NCBI RefSeq assembly: GCF_045635475.1
Contig: NZ_JBJGXI010000053.1
Span: forward strand, 1 to 36,200
Length of the DNA stretch: 36,200 nt
Origin: JBJGXI01 sp045635475
GTDB taxonomy: Bacteria > Bacillota > Bacilli > Bacillales > Amphibacillaceae
Direction: 5' to 3'
Below are positions 18,909 to 26,688 of the stretch, piece after piece (the first letter of the stretch is position 1; each line of letters starts with the position of its first letter). The notes under the pieces were generated by a model, which was not told the origin of the DNA, did not search any database, and saw only the letters and a list, made by a program, of their open reading frames with translations. Made by a program: the position numbers and the translations under genes.

Positions 18909-19658
18909 ATGAGCAAAAAAGCATTGATTGTTTGGGGAGGCTGGGATGGACATGAACCAGAGCAGGTTGCAAATATTTTCAAAGGAATACTTGAGGAAGA
19001 AAACTTTGATGTAGAGGTGTCTAATACACTGGAAGCTTACGCAGATCCTGAGAAACTGAAAGCGTTGGATTTAATTATCCCTCACTGGACAATGGGGGAA
19101 ATTGACAAACAACTCGTAAACAACGTGTCTGAAGCAATATTGAGTGGTGTAGGCTTAGCAGGGTGTCATGGTGGTATGTGTGACTCCTTTAGAGATAATG
19201 TGGATTGGCAATTTATGACGGGTGGCAATTGGGTTGCACATCCTGGAAATGATGGTGTTGAATATTTAGTTGAAGTAAAGCATTCTTCGAGTGCACTTCT
19301 AGAAGGGATTAAAGATTTTAAAGTAGTGAGTGAGCAATATTACTTACATGTCGACCCTGCCGTTGAAGTACTTGCAACTACCCGTTTTCCTGTTATCAAA
19401 GGACCTCATTCATTAAATACACCGGTTGACATGCCGGTTGCGTGGACAAAACGTTGGGGATTAGGACGTGTGTTTTATAATTCGCTAGGCCATGTGGCTA
19501 ACATCGTATCAATGCCAGAAGTGTCTCTTATGATGCGGAGAGGGTTTTTATGGGCAGCAGTAGGTAAATTACAGTATAGCGGATTGGAATCACCGAACTA
19601 TGGAGCATCAGGAAATGGAAATGGTCGTATTTATTCGGGAATGGGAGACAGTCAATAA
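18909..19658 (+). CDS. ThuA-like protein (trehalose utilisation / class I amidotransferase-like fold)
   Basis: This 249-residue cytoplasmic protein matches the ThuA family: L-I-V-W-G-G-W-D-G-H-E-P at the N-terminus, G-L-A-G-C-H-G-G-M near 92-100, and S-E-Q-Y-Y-L-H-V-D-P around 157. The fold resembles class I glutamine amidotransferases, but the usual nucleophile-elbow Cys context is not preserved. ThuA works with a Gfo/Idh/MocA dehydrogenase (ThuB) in rhizobial 3-keto-sugar formation from disaccharides. A Gfo/Idh/MocA gene follows after 21 bases, so the pairing is conserved here, though the substrate need not be trehalose. The ribosome binding site GAAAGGGGTG is slightly distant from the ATG. 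Confidence 0.85.
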   Translation: MSKKALIVWGGWDGHEPEQVANIFKGILEEENFDVEVSNTLEAYADPEKLKALDLIIPHWTMGEIDKQLVNNVSEAILSGVGLAGCHGGMCDSFRDNVDWQFMTGGNWVAHPGNDGVEYLVEVKHSSSALLEGIKDFKVVSEQYYLHVDPAVEVLATTRFPVIKGPHSLNTPVDMPVAWTKRWGLGRVFYNSLGHVANIVSMPEVSLMMRRGFLWAAVGKLQYSGLESPNYGASGNGNGRIYSGMGDSQ

Positions 19659-19679
19659 GATCCAATGGAGGGGAAGGGC

Positions 19680-20771
19680 ATGAGTAAAATTAATATAGGA
19701 GTTATTGGTTGTGGAAATATTAGCTCTATTTATATGGAGAACATTCCAAAGTTCGATCATCTTGAACTTGTTGCATGTTCTGACTTAATTATGGACCGTG
19801 CACATAAACAAGCAGAAACATTTGGAATTTCGAAAGCGTATACAATTGAAGAAATGTTAAATGATACTAACATTGAAATCATCGTTAACTTGACCACTCC
19901 TAAAGCGCATGCAGATGTAAGTATCCAGGTACTTGAGGCTGGAAAGCATGTTTACGTTGAAAAACCACTAGCCGTCACACTTGAAGAAGGTAAAAGGATC
20001 ATTCAATTAGCAAAAGAGAAGAATTTACTCGTAGGTGGAGCGCCAGATACGTTTTTAGGAGCTGGGATTCAAACTGCTTGCAGCCTAATTGAACAAGGCG
20101 AAATAGGGGATATCGTAGGTGCTTCTGCATTCATGATCAATCGTGGACACGAACATTGGCATCCAGATCCAGCTTTTTACTATGATACCGGCGGTGGCCC
20201 GATGTTTGATATGGGACCATATTATATCACTGCTCTTATCGCTTTGCTCGGTCCGATTAAACAGCTTTCTGGTTTAACAAGAATTAGTTATCCTGAACGA
20301 ACGATTCTCAGTGAGCCTAGAGCGGGAGAGGTGATCAAGGTAAATACACCGACACATATTTCGGGAACGATTGATTTCGCATCTGGAGCAATAGGATCAA
20401 TTACAACTAGTTTTGATGCATTTGGTGGTACTTCTCTGCCTCCGATTGAGGTGTATGGAAGTGAGGGAACATTGCTCGTTCCAGACCCAAATACATTCGG
20501 TGGCCCAGTGTGTATTAGAAAGCGTGATGAAAAAGAGTTCACCAACATTCACCTGACGCACAACTATGATGAAAATAGTCGAGGTCTTGGTGTAGCTGAT
20601 ATGGCGAGGAACTTGCTGAACAAGACCCCGCAACGAGCAGGCGTGGAATTGACTTATCATGTTTTGGAAGCCATGCACGGTTTTCATATCTCTTCAAATG
20701 AACGTATATTTTATCAAATGGAGAGTACGTGCAGAAAACCAGAAGTTTTTGATACAGGGTTTCATTTCTAA
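19680..20771 (+). CDS. Gfo/Idh/MocA-family sugar dehydrogenase (ThuB-like context)
   Basis: This 363-residue NAD(P)-dependent oxidoreductase opens with Rossmann motif G-V-I-G-C-G-N-I-S and carries the family signature E-K-P-L-A-V-T around residue 95-101, followed by the C-terminal alpha/beta substrate domain with H-E-H-W-H-P-D-P near 155-162. It should oxidise a sugar or cyclitol hydroxyl in the cytoplasm. The ATG at 19680 is preferred because GGAGGGGAAGGG precedes it; the upstream in-frame ATG at 19665 overlaps that site. It is co-transcribed with the ThuA-like gene, and a terminator follows. The specific substrate is not determinable. Confidence 0.9.
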   Translation: MSKINIGVIGCGNISSIYMENIPKFDHLELVACSDLIMDRAHKQAETFGISKAYTIEEMLNDTNIEIIVNLTTPKAHADVSIQVLEAGKHVYVEKPLAVTLEEGKRIIQLAKEKNLLVGGAPDTFLGAGIQTACSLIEQGEIGDIVGASAFMINRGHEHWHPDPAFYYDTGGGPMFDMGPYYITALIALLGPIKQLSGLTRISYPERTILSEPRAGEVIKVNTPTHISGTIDFASGAIGSITTSFDAFGGTSLPPIEVYGSEGTLLVPDPNTFGGPVCIRKRDEKEFTNIHLTHNYDENSRGLGVADMARNLLNKTPQRAGVELTYHVLEAMHGFHISSNERIFYQMESTCRKPEVFDTGFHF

Positions 20772-20779
20772 AGATTGAG

Positions 20780-20810
20780 GGAGGCAGCTAGTGGAGGCTG
20801 TCTTTTCTTG
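20780..20810 (+). terminator. Intrinsic terminator after the ThuA/dehydrogenase pair
   Basis: GAGGCAGC and GCTGTCTT form an eight-pair stem with G-U pairs, followed directly by TTTTCTTG. It lies within 40 bases of the dehydrogenase stop codon and ends the plus-strand operon. Confidence 0.65.
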
Positions 20811-20888
20811 TGTAATTTATTTTAATTCTTGCTTTTTTCGTTAAAACCTTGGTTACTCTACTTGCAAAAATTATACATGCTCAACTAG

Positions 20889-20968
20889 TTAATCTTCCGA
20901 AAATAAGTAAAGATTAAATCACTATACATTGTTATCTTTAGTATTAGCCCATCTTATTTTGGTAAAAT
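20889..20968 (+). promoter_or_regulatory. Inverted repeat and extended -10 promoter before the small membrane protein gene
   Basis: TTAATCTT (20889-20896) and AAGATTAA (20910-20917) form an 8-base inverted repeat that could be an operator. TGGTAAAAT (20960-20968) matches an extended -10 element, 25 bases upstream of the ATG at 20993. The -35 region is weak, as expected for an extended -10 promoter. The two following genes would share this promoter. Confidence 0.4.
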
Positions 20969-20992
20969 AAAGACAGTAGAGGTGGTTGGTCG

Positions 20993-21151
20993 ATGCAAAG
21001 AATACATAGAGATAGAAAGTGGATGCTTTATCTTTTTATAGGAATAGTGGTTATATCCTTGTTCATAATTGCAATAATTGTATTATCTCGGTCGGATACA
21101 CCCGAACTGGATTTTAGTAACTTGTTCGGTACAAATGAAGAATCAAGTTAA
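20993..21151 (+). CDS. Small single-pass membrane protein (52 residues)
   Basis: This short gene starts with ATG after AGAGGTGG and ends 17 bases before the phosphofructokinase start. The product has a basic N-terminus (R-I-H-R-D-R-K), one strongly hydrophobic segment at residues about 11-31 and a short acidic C-terminal tail (T-P-E-L-D-F through E-E-S-S). By the positive-inside rule the N-terminus is probably cytoplasmic. No family is recognised. Placement suggests co-transcription with the phosphofructokinase gene, but a functional link is only inference. Confidence 0.6.
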   Translation: MQRIHRDRKWMLYLFIGIVVISLFIIAIIVLSRSDTPELDFSNLFGTNEESS

Positions 21152-21168
21152 CGAAGGGATTGTTCGAA

Positions 21169-22125
21169 ATGAAAAAAATCGGCGTATTAACCTCTGGCGG
21201 AGATTCTCAAGGAATGAATAGTGCAATTCGTTCTGTCGTTCGTACAGGTCTTGCCAATGGTTTTGAAATGATCGGAGTTAAAAGAGGATTCAAAGGATTA
21301 ATGGAAAAAGATTTCACTAAACTAGAATCAAAAGATGTTAGTGACATTCTGTATCGCGGTGGAACTTTTCTGCAATCGGCTCGTTCAGAAGCGTTTAAAA
21401 CTGAAGAGGGACAATTGAAAGCTATTAGTAATTTACAGGAAGAAGGTATTGAACATTTAGTGGTAATCGGTGGAGATGGAAGCTATCGAGGTGCTGCGGC
21501 ATTAAATAAGCGTGGTATTAAAACATATGGGCTTCCAGGGACGATAGATAATGACATCCCACTTACTGATTATACGATTGGGTTTGACACAACATTAAAC
21601 GTCGTGATGGAAGCAATTGGAAACCTTAGAGACACGATGAGCAGTCATGAACGTGTAAGTGTAATAGAGGTAATGGGTAGAAACTGCGGTGATATTGCAC
21701 TTCAAGCAGGAATCGCCAGTGGTGTAGATGCAATTATGATCCCAGAACGAGCATGGAATATCGAAGAAATATCTCAGGCACTACGTAGTGGCTTTGACCG
21801 TGGTAAAACACATAGTATTGTAATCGTTGCAGAAGGTGCTGGTAAAGCGGACGAGATTGCTCCTTTAATAGCGGAACATAGTGGTTTGGATACACGAGCA
21901 ACAGTGTTGGGGCATATTCAACGCGGTGGAACCCCGACAGCTTTTGACCGTGTCTTCACGAGTCGCATGGGATATAAAGCAATTGAATTAATTCAAGAGG
22001 GCATCTCTGGTGTCGCAATCGGCATAGAAAAGAATGAAATTACTTATCATAGCTTTGAAGAAATCTTTGAAACTAAAGATGAAGTCAATCAAAGGTTCTA
22101 TAAGCTGTTTCAAGATCTTGTGTAA
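21169..22125 (+). CDS. pfkA: ATP-type 6-phosphofructokinase (PfkA family)
   Basis: This 318-residue cytosolic enzyme would phosphorylate fructose 6-phosphate with ATP. The catalytic base Asp127 lies in G-T-I-D-N-D, with Gly104 in G-G-D-G-S and Gly124, both typical of ATP-dependent rather than pyrophosphate-dependent enzymes. H-I-Q-R-G-G near 240 binds substrate. The N-terminal loop reads G-G-D-S-Q-G-M-N instead of the common G-G-D-A-P-G-M-N, so the Pro of the ATP loop is replaced by Gln. The ATG at 21169 follows GAAGGGAT; a longer frame from a TTG at 21160 is less likely. Unlike the usual pfkA, it has no pyk or acc genes beside it, so it may be a paralogue. Confidence 0.88.
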   Translation: MKKIGVLTSGGDSQGMNSAIRSVVRTGLANGFEMIGVKRGFKGLMEKDFTKLESKDVSDILYRGGTFLQSARSEAFKTEEGQLKAISNLQEEGIEHLVVIGGDGSYRGAAALNKRGIKTYGLPGTIDNDIPLTDYTIGFDTTLNVVMEAIGNLRDTMSSHERVSVIEVMGRNCGDIALQAGIASGVDAIMIPERAWNIEEISQALRSGFDRGKTHSIVIVAEGAGKADEIAPLIAEHSGLDTRATVLGHIQRGGTPTAFDRVFTSRMGYKAIELIQEGISGVAIGIEKNEITYHSFEEIFETKDEVNQRFYKLFQDLV

Positions 22126-22134
22126 TTTCTAACT

Positions 22135-22194
22135 AAGAAAGACGTTACAAGTATAATTTCATTACCGTAACGCCTTTCTTAATTCATTTTTTTT
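22135..22194 (+). terminator. Strong intrinsic terminator after pfkA-like gene
   Basis: AAGAAAG-A-CGTTAC pairs with GTAACG-C-CTTTCTT, a 13-pair stem with one mismatch, followed by eight T residues at 22187-22194. It begins 10 bases after the stop codon. Confidence 0.85.
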
Positions 22195-22204
22195 AGGAAA
22201 GTAT

Positions 22205-22415
22205 ATAAATTTGTACAAGTGTCTAGCTACAATCGTCAGAAACGTAGCCATGTCACGAATCGCCCTACGATAAGTCATCATTGATTCAGGTTTTATGGAG
22301 GTCGACTAAGAGCGGACTTGTCGTCGAACGTCAACATACCCCTTATGCAGGGGCATGATTCCTTTATCTTAGTCGATTCGCTCCAGTCGATACCTTTCTA
22401 GACGTGCGCCCTAAG
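22205..22415. repeat. Structured intergenic sequence of repeat type
   Basis: This roughly 210-base non-coding stretch between converging genes contains nested inverted repeats: TCGACTAAGA (22302-22311) with TCTTAGTCGA (22367-22376), and inside them CCCCT (22339-22343) with AGGGG (22349-22353). It resembles the palindromic intergenic repeats common in Bacillaceae genomes, but no second copy occurs in this window, so the assignment is tentative. Confidence 0.4.
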
Positions 22416-22421
22416 TTTTTC

Positions 22422-22673
22422 TTATTTTCTAGCACTTTTCATAAGGGCACTTAATAAAAGTACTAAGATAATTGCCCCGATTAGAGCAGGAATAAGTGGG
22501 AATCCACCGATAATTGGACCGAAGTCACCCAGTAAAAATGTACCAATCCATGCGCCGACAAAACCAGCAATAATATTACCAATGAGACCACCTGGGACAT
22601 CACGCCCAATAAGTAATCCTGCAAACCAACCGATGATTCCACCGACAATTAAAGACCAAATGAATGATACCAT
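22422..22673 (-). CDS. GlsB/YeaQ/YmgE-family small membrane protein
   Basis: This 83-residue hydrophobic protein consists of about three Gly-rich membrane helices, with G-G-I-I-G-W-F-A-G and G-N-I-I-A-G-F-V-G-A-W-I-G typical of the transglycosylase-associated/GlsB family. Members are often induced by stress; their molecular function is not settled. The ATG at 22673 has GGAGG 7 bases upstream and is chosen over an upstream in-frame TTG-type start at 22700. The gene is transcribed toward the phosphofructokinase gene and shows no sign of belonging to the glycan locus. Confidence 0.88.
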   Translation of the reverse strand: MVSFIWSLIVGGIIGWFAGLLIGRDVPGGLIGNIIAGFVGAWIGTFLLGDFGPIIGGFPLIPALIGAIILVLLLSALMKSARK

Positions 22674-22851
22674 AAATAAAACCTCCATCTTTTTTAGCAT
22701 CTCTTCTAATTAATTCCACATAAATAAAACTTGAAACATTTTTATTTTTCTTACACTGTTGCGCAGCACTTTGTAATAGAACATCTGCATATCAAAAATT
22801 TACTAACAAATAATATATTTTATTAAAGCGTTTAGAGGGAGACTGAAGGAA

Positions 22852-24545
22852 GTGAAGCACAATTTCATCTCAAATCTTGAATCAACAATCGGTGTGTCAG
22901 ATTTCCTTAAAACAATAGATTCTATGGGGTAGGGCTATCCATTGTTGACGCAAGAATACATGATTTACCTTTAGTATATGTGAATAAGGGCTTTTTAGAA
23001 ATGACTGGATATAAAGAAGAAGAGGTTCTTCTTAACAATTGTCGATTTCTACAAGGATTTGACACAGATGAAAAAGAAATAAACAAGATTCGAAAAGCAA
23101 TTAAAAAGTTAAAATCGAATTCTGTTCTTTTGAAAAATTATCGAAAGGATGGCAGTTATTTTTGGAATCAATTCATTATTAGCCCTATCTTTGATAATAA
23201 GAAGGCGATATATTTTATCGGTTTACAATTTGATGTGACAAAGCAGGTAGAAGAAAAAACAAGTTCCCAACAAAAAATTCAAAGTCTCTCAAATTTTGAT
23301 CAATTGACTGGTTTAATGAAACTAGACTACTTTATGGACACATTACAAAAAATGATGAATCAACCTTCTAAAATCACTATTATTAGAATTAACTTAAATC
23401 GGTTTAGAAATATTAACAATAGCTACGGGGAGCACGTTAGTGATGGCGTGCTAGTAGAGGTTGCGAACCGTCTAAAATTAGTATTTAAGAAAAATCCGAT
23501 ATCAAGAAGTTTCGCTGATGATTTTATCGTCTTACACAGTCCAAAAGACACAATGGAATTAGAAAATGCATTATTGGCAGTTGAATTAGAACTAATAAAG
23601 CCATATACATTACTTGGAGAAGAAGTTTCTGTTGATTTTAGCATTGGCATTAGTCAATACCCGCAGGACGGGATTGATGTAGAGCAACTGCTATCCTATG
23701 CAGCTTTGGCCGTGCGTCAAGCGAAGTTAGATTCGCATAGTACCCATTACTTTTTTAACGGGGCATTGGCGGAAAAATTAGATCGACGAATGACCATAGA
23801 ACGAAACTTTGCTAAAGGACTGCAAAATAATGAATTTGCAATCCATTATCAAGCAAAAGTTGCCGCAGATTCATCTGGAATTGTAGGGATGGAGGCTCTT
23901 GTAAGGTGGCATGATTCGGAAAAGGGGTTAATTAGTCCTGGAGAGTTTATCCCCATTGCAGAGGAAACAGGTTTTATTATTGAATTAGGTGCTTGGGTGT
24001 TATTAGAGGCGTGTAAAGCGAATAAAAAATGGCATGATAGAGGGCTATTAAAGGTTCCAGTATCTGTTAATGTGTCGGCAGTGCAGTTCGTACATCCTAA
24101 TTTCACTAAAATGGTACAAGACGTATTAAAACAAACTGGTTTGCCTGTCCGATATCTAGAATTAGAAATTACGGAATCGTTATTGATTAACCCAAGCATG
24201 GTATTAGAAAAGCTAAGAGAGCTAAAACAAATAGGTGTAACGATTTCGATTGATGATTTTGGTTCTGGATACTCTTCTATAAATTATTTGAAAGAGCTAC
24301 CCATCGATACGCTGAAAATTGATCGTGCATTTGTAACGGAAATACCTCACTCGCCAAAAGACAATGCTTTATTATTATCGATTATTCAACTGGGAAAATC
24401 ACTCGGCTTGTCTGTTTTAGCGGAAGGAGTAGAGGTAGAAGAACAAGTTTCTTTCCTGTCTAAAAGTGGCTGTGACACGATACAAGGATTTTATTTTAGT
24501 AGACCATTGGACGAAGGAGCAATGGAAGAAAAATTAAAACAATAA
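22852..24545 (+). pseudogene. LOV-GGDEF-EAL cyclic-di-GMP protein with a one-base frameshift
   Basis: The likely start is GTG at 22852 (GAAGGA upstream). Its frame hits TAG at 22930 after 26 codons, while the rest of the domain continues in the -1 frame; one extra G in the GGGG run at 22926-22929 would restore reading. Downstream is a LOV domain with photoactive Cys in N-N-C-R-F-L-Q-G (codon 23040-23042) and the flavin-contact motifs N-Y-R-K-D-G, F-W-N and I-G-L-Q-F-D-V-T. A GGDEF domain follows whose signature is degenerate (F-A-D-D-F at 23511-23525), so cyclase activity is unlikely. The EAL domain looks complete (E-A-L at 23892, D-D-F-G-S-G-Y, A-E-G-V-E, Q-G-F-Y-F-S-R), predicting phosphodiesterase activity. 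An internal GTG at 22980 could give a 521-residue product lacking the first LOV strands. A sequencing error is possible. Confidence 0.8.
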
Positions 24546-24580
24546 AATAAATTTTAGAGTGAAGGATCAAGTATTCCAAG

Positions 24581-24615
24581 AGAACGGTGGTAAGCTTTTG
24601 CAATCCGCCTGTTCT
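24581..24615 (+). terminator. Hairpin after the LOV-EAL gene, no U-tract
   Basis: AGAACGG-TGG pairs imperfectly with CCGCC-TGTTCT around a 14-base loop. No T-run follows, so it is a weak terminator candidate or an mRNA 3' structure. It occupies the start of the 367-base gap before the second kinase gene. Confidence 0.35.
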
Positions 24616-24646
24616 GCGATTAGCTAGTTATATAGCTGATATGGCA

Positions 24647-24700
24647 TTGACGGAAATTAATTCCAACTCTATAATTTAAGTATATATGAAAACGTTGTCA
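24647..24700 (+). promoter_or_regulatory. Sigma-A promoter with perfect cre box for the second two-component operon
   Basis: TTGACG (24647-24652), a 17-base spacer and TATAAT (24670-24675) form a near-consensus sigma-A promoter. Eleven bases downstream, TGAAAACGTTGTCA (24687-24700) matches the cre consensus TGWAANCGNTNWCA at every position. CcpA bound here, just after the predicted start of transcription, should repress. The leader to the kinase start at 24913 would be about 230 bases. Confidence 0.8.
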
Positions 24701-24833
24701 TGCTAGTTCACTCCATAGTTATCATCACATTCATTTCAAAAATACATTGGTCGGATATAATTTTTTATACAAGTTCAAAATGGTATTAAATCAGTATTTG
24801 GAATTGACTAATGTAAAAAAATTGACTCATTAA

Positions 24834-24894
24834 TTATTGGTGCACTAGTCCGCATAGGTATCATTAACCAATAACTTTATAGTATTTCTACCTA
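24834..24894 (+). other. Interleaved inverted repeats in the kinase mRNA leader
   Basis: TTATTGGT (24834-24841) pairs with ACCAATAA (24867-24874), and TAGGTA (24855-24860) pairs with TACCTA (24889-24894). The arms interleave, so the hairpins are mutually exclusive or form a pseudoknot. The second one ends next to the GAAAGGAGGGG ribosome binding site. It does not match a riboswitch I know. Confidence 0.35.
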
Positions 24895-24912
24895 CGAAAG
24901 GAGGGGTATGGG

Positions 24913-26688
24913 TTGTTCACAAGGACAAGAGTTTTTTATTCTAATTTGCGGATTAAATACAAAATGTTATTATTGATCTCCTTTATCTTGTTTGCATTTA
25001 GTATTGGTGGATTAGCCATTTTACAGCATGCTTTTCATGTTTACAATCAAGAGATTTATCGACAAACAGCTCAGTCCTTAAGCGTATCATCCAATTCCAT
25101 TGAAAATGAACTTAAAAACATGGAACGATTATCGTATCAAGTAGCGACAGACATTTATGTGCAAACATATCTGAGTCGGTTAAGAAATAGTGAAAATGAG
25201 TTTGAGGAATTCTTAATTGGGGTGGATTTAAGAAAAAGATTACTAGAGATTGGTGGTTTAAAGCGACATGTGGAATCACTACAAGTCTATGATTCAGTTA
25301 ATCAAGAATATTCATCTGGTAATCATATCGTTATGCTTCGCGATGAGCGTTTAGAGCAAATTAAAGAAAAAACAGCCTTGCAGAAAGGTGGAGTTGAGTG
25401 GATTTATCCAGATGACACCGATTCAGCTTTAATTGCTGCTAGACAGGCGCGGTATTATTTCGATTTATCGTTTGAACCAATCGGAATGATTGCGGTGCGC
25501 ATGAATCTATCTGATATTGTTGGAGATTTCTCCAATAGTTTGAATGAAAAAAATGCACAACTTGCTATATTTGATGAACATGATCGACAAATTTACCCGA
25601 TTGAAGACCAATTATCTAAAGTGTATACATCTGGTATGGAGAGTGCTAAAGGTTATAACTTGGTTAAAGATCAAGGGGAAAGATATTTTATTACCTATAG
25701 CCCAGCAAGGCATACGAAATGGACGTATATGATCGTTACGCCTTACGATAGTATGTTCCACGTTATCTCAACTGCACGATTTGCAGTAATAGCCTTGTAC
25801 ATCCTTTTGTTTATCGTATTATTTATTATGGGGATGCGGTTTGTCAGTGGAATTACAGAGCCTATTGAAAGTTTAAATAAAAAAATGGAAAAGGTGCAAA
25901 CCGGTAATCTTAATTTAGATATTGATGACTCCATCCGGATGCCGCTCGATGAGACTGGACAAATGCACGATAATTTTAAAAAGATGATGAACCAAATTAA
26001 CCAACTAATTTCTGAAAATTATAAAAAACAACTTGCAATTAAGGATTCCGAATTTAAAACACTTCAAGCACAAGTAAATCCTCATTTCTTATATAACACC
26101 TTAGAGTCAATTAATTGGTCTGCAAAAATGGAAGGACATCAAAAAATATCTAGAATGGCTGAGTCACTTGGATTTATATTACATGCTTCTATTAATATGA
26201 AAGAGTCAGTTATTCCACTACAAAAAGAATTAACGATTGTTGAAAGCTATATAACAATTCAATCATATCGCTTTGAAGAAAGGTTAGTGTTTCACACAGA
26301 TATACCGAATTCTATTCTACATTGTATTGTTCCTAAGTTTGTTTTACAGCCTTTAGTAGAAAATTCAATCCGTTACGGGCTGCAAAGGATGGTTGGTACT
26401 TGTACGATTTCAATTATAGCGAAACAGGTAGGCGACAATATACAAATAACAGTGGAAGATAATGGACCTGGAATGGATCAAGTGTACTTAGCAAAATTGC
26501 TGAAAGGTGATTATGAACCACAAGGAACAGGTATTGGTTTGAAAAATATTAATGATCGCATTGAATTATTATTAGGTAGTCAATATGGCATCGAAATCGA
26601 AAGTGAAAAAAATTACGGAACTAAGGTGCACATTACTTTGCCTTATGAAAGTGAGGGAGATCATGTACAGAGTGTTATTAGTAGATGA
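24913..26688 (+). CDS. YesM-type sensor histidine kinase
   Basis: This 591-residue membrane sensor kinase has a transmembrane segment at about residues 17-38, an extracytoplasmic sensing domain to about 285, a second transmembrane segment around 288-312, HAMP, a His_kinase domain with phospho-acceptor His391 in Q-V-N-P-H-F-L-Y-N, and a HATPase_c domain (E-N-S-I-R-Y-G; E-D-N-G-P-G-M; G-I-G-L-K-N-I). Translation starts at TTG 24913, 8 bases after GGAGG; the ATG at 24908 is out of frame. Its end overlaps the regulator start by 26 bases. It is the second such kinase in the window and only distantly similar to the one at 6216, so it probably senses a different ligand. Confidence 0.92.
   Translation: MFTRTRVFYSNLRIKYKMLLLISFILFAFSIGGLAILQHAFHVYNQEIYRQTAQSLSVSSNSIENELKNMERLSYQVATDIYVQTYLSRLRNSENEFEEFLIGVDLRKRLLEIGGLKRHVESLQVYDSVNQEYSSGNHIVMLRDERLEQIKEKTALQKGGVEWIYPDDTDSALIAARQARYYFDLSFEPIGMIAVRMNLSDIVGDFSNSLNEKNAQLAIFDEHDRQIYPIEDQLSKVYTSGMESAKGYNLVKDQGERYFITYSPARHTKWTYMIVTPYDSMFHVISTARFAVIALYILLFIVLFIMGMRFVSGITEPIESLNKKMEKVQTGNLNLDIDDSIRMPLDETGQMHDNFKKMMNQINQLISENYKKQLAIKDSEFKTLQAQVNPHFLYNTLESINWSAKMEGHQKISRMAESLGFILHASINMKESVIPLQKELTIVESYITIQSYRFEERLVFHTDIPNSILHCIVPKFVLQPLVENSIRYGLQRMVGTCTISIIAKQVGDNIQITVEDNGPGMDQVYLAKLLKGDYEPQGTGIGLKNINDRIELLLGSQYGIEIESEKNYGTKVHITLPYESEGDHVQSVISR

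Noticed and set aside
19828..19842. cre-like sequence inside the Gfo/Idh/MocA gene
   Set aside because: Two mismatches to the consensus and an intragenic position.
20288..20687. Two minus-strand frames antisense to the Gfo/Idh/MocA gene
   Set aside because: Both mirror the real coding frame and resemble no protein family.
22926..22929. Programmed -1 frameshift site at the LOV gene
   Set aside because: The G-run is only four bases and does not fit a classical X-XXY-YYZ slippery heptamer; a mutation or sequencing error is simpler.
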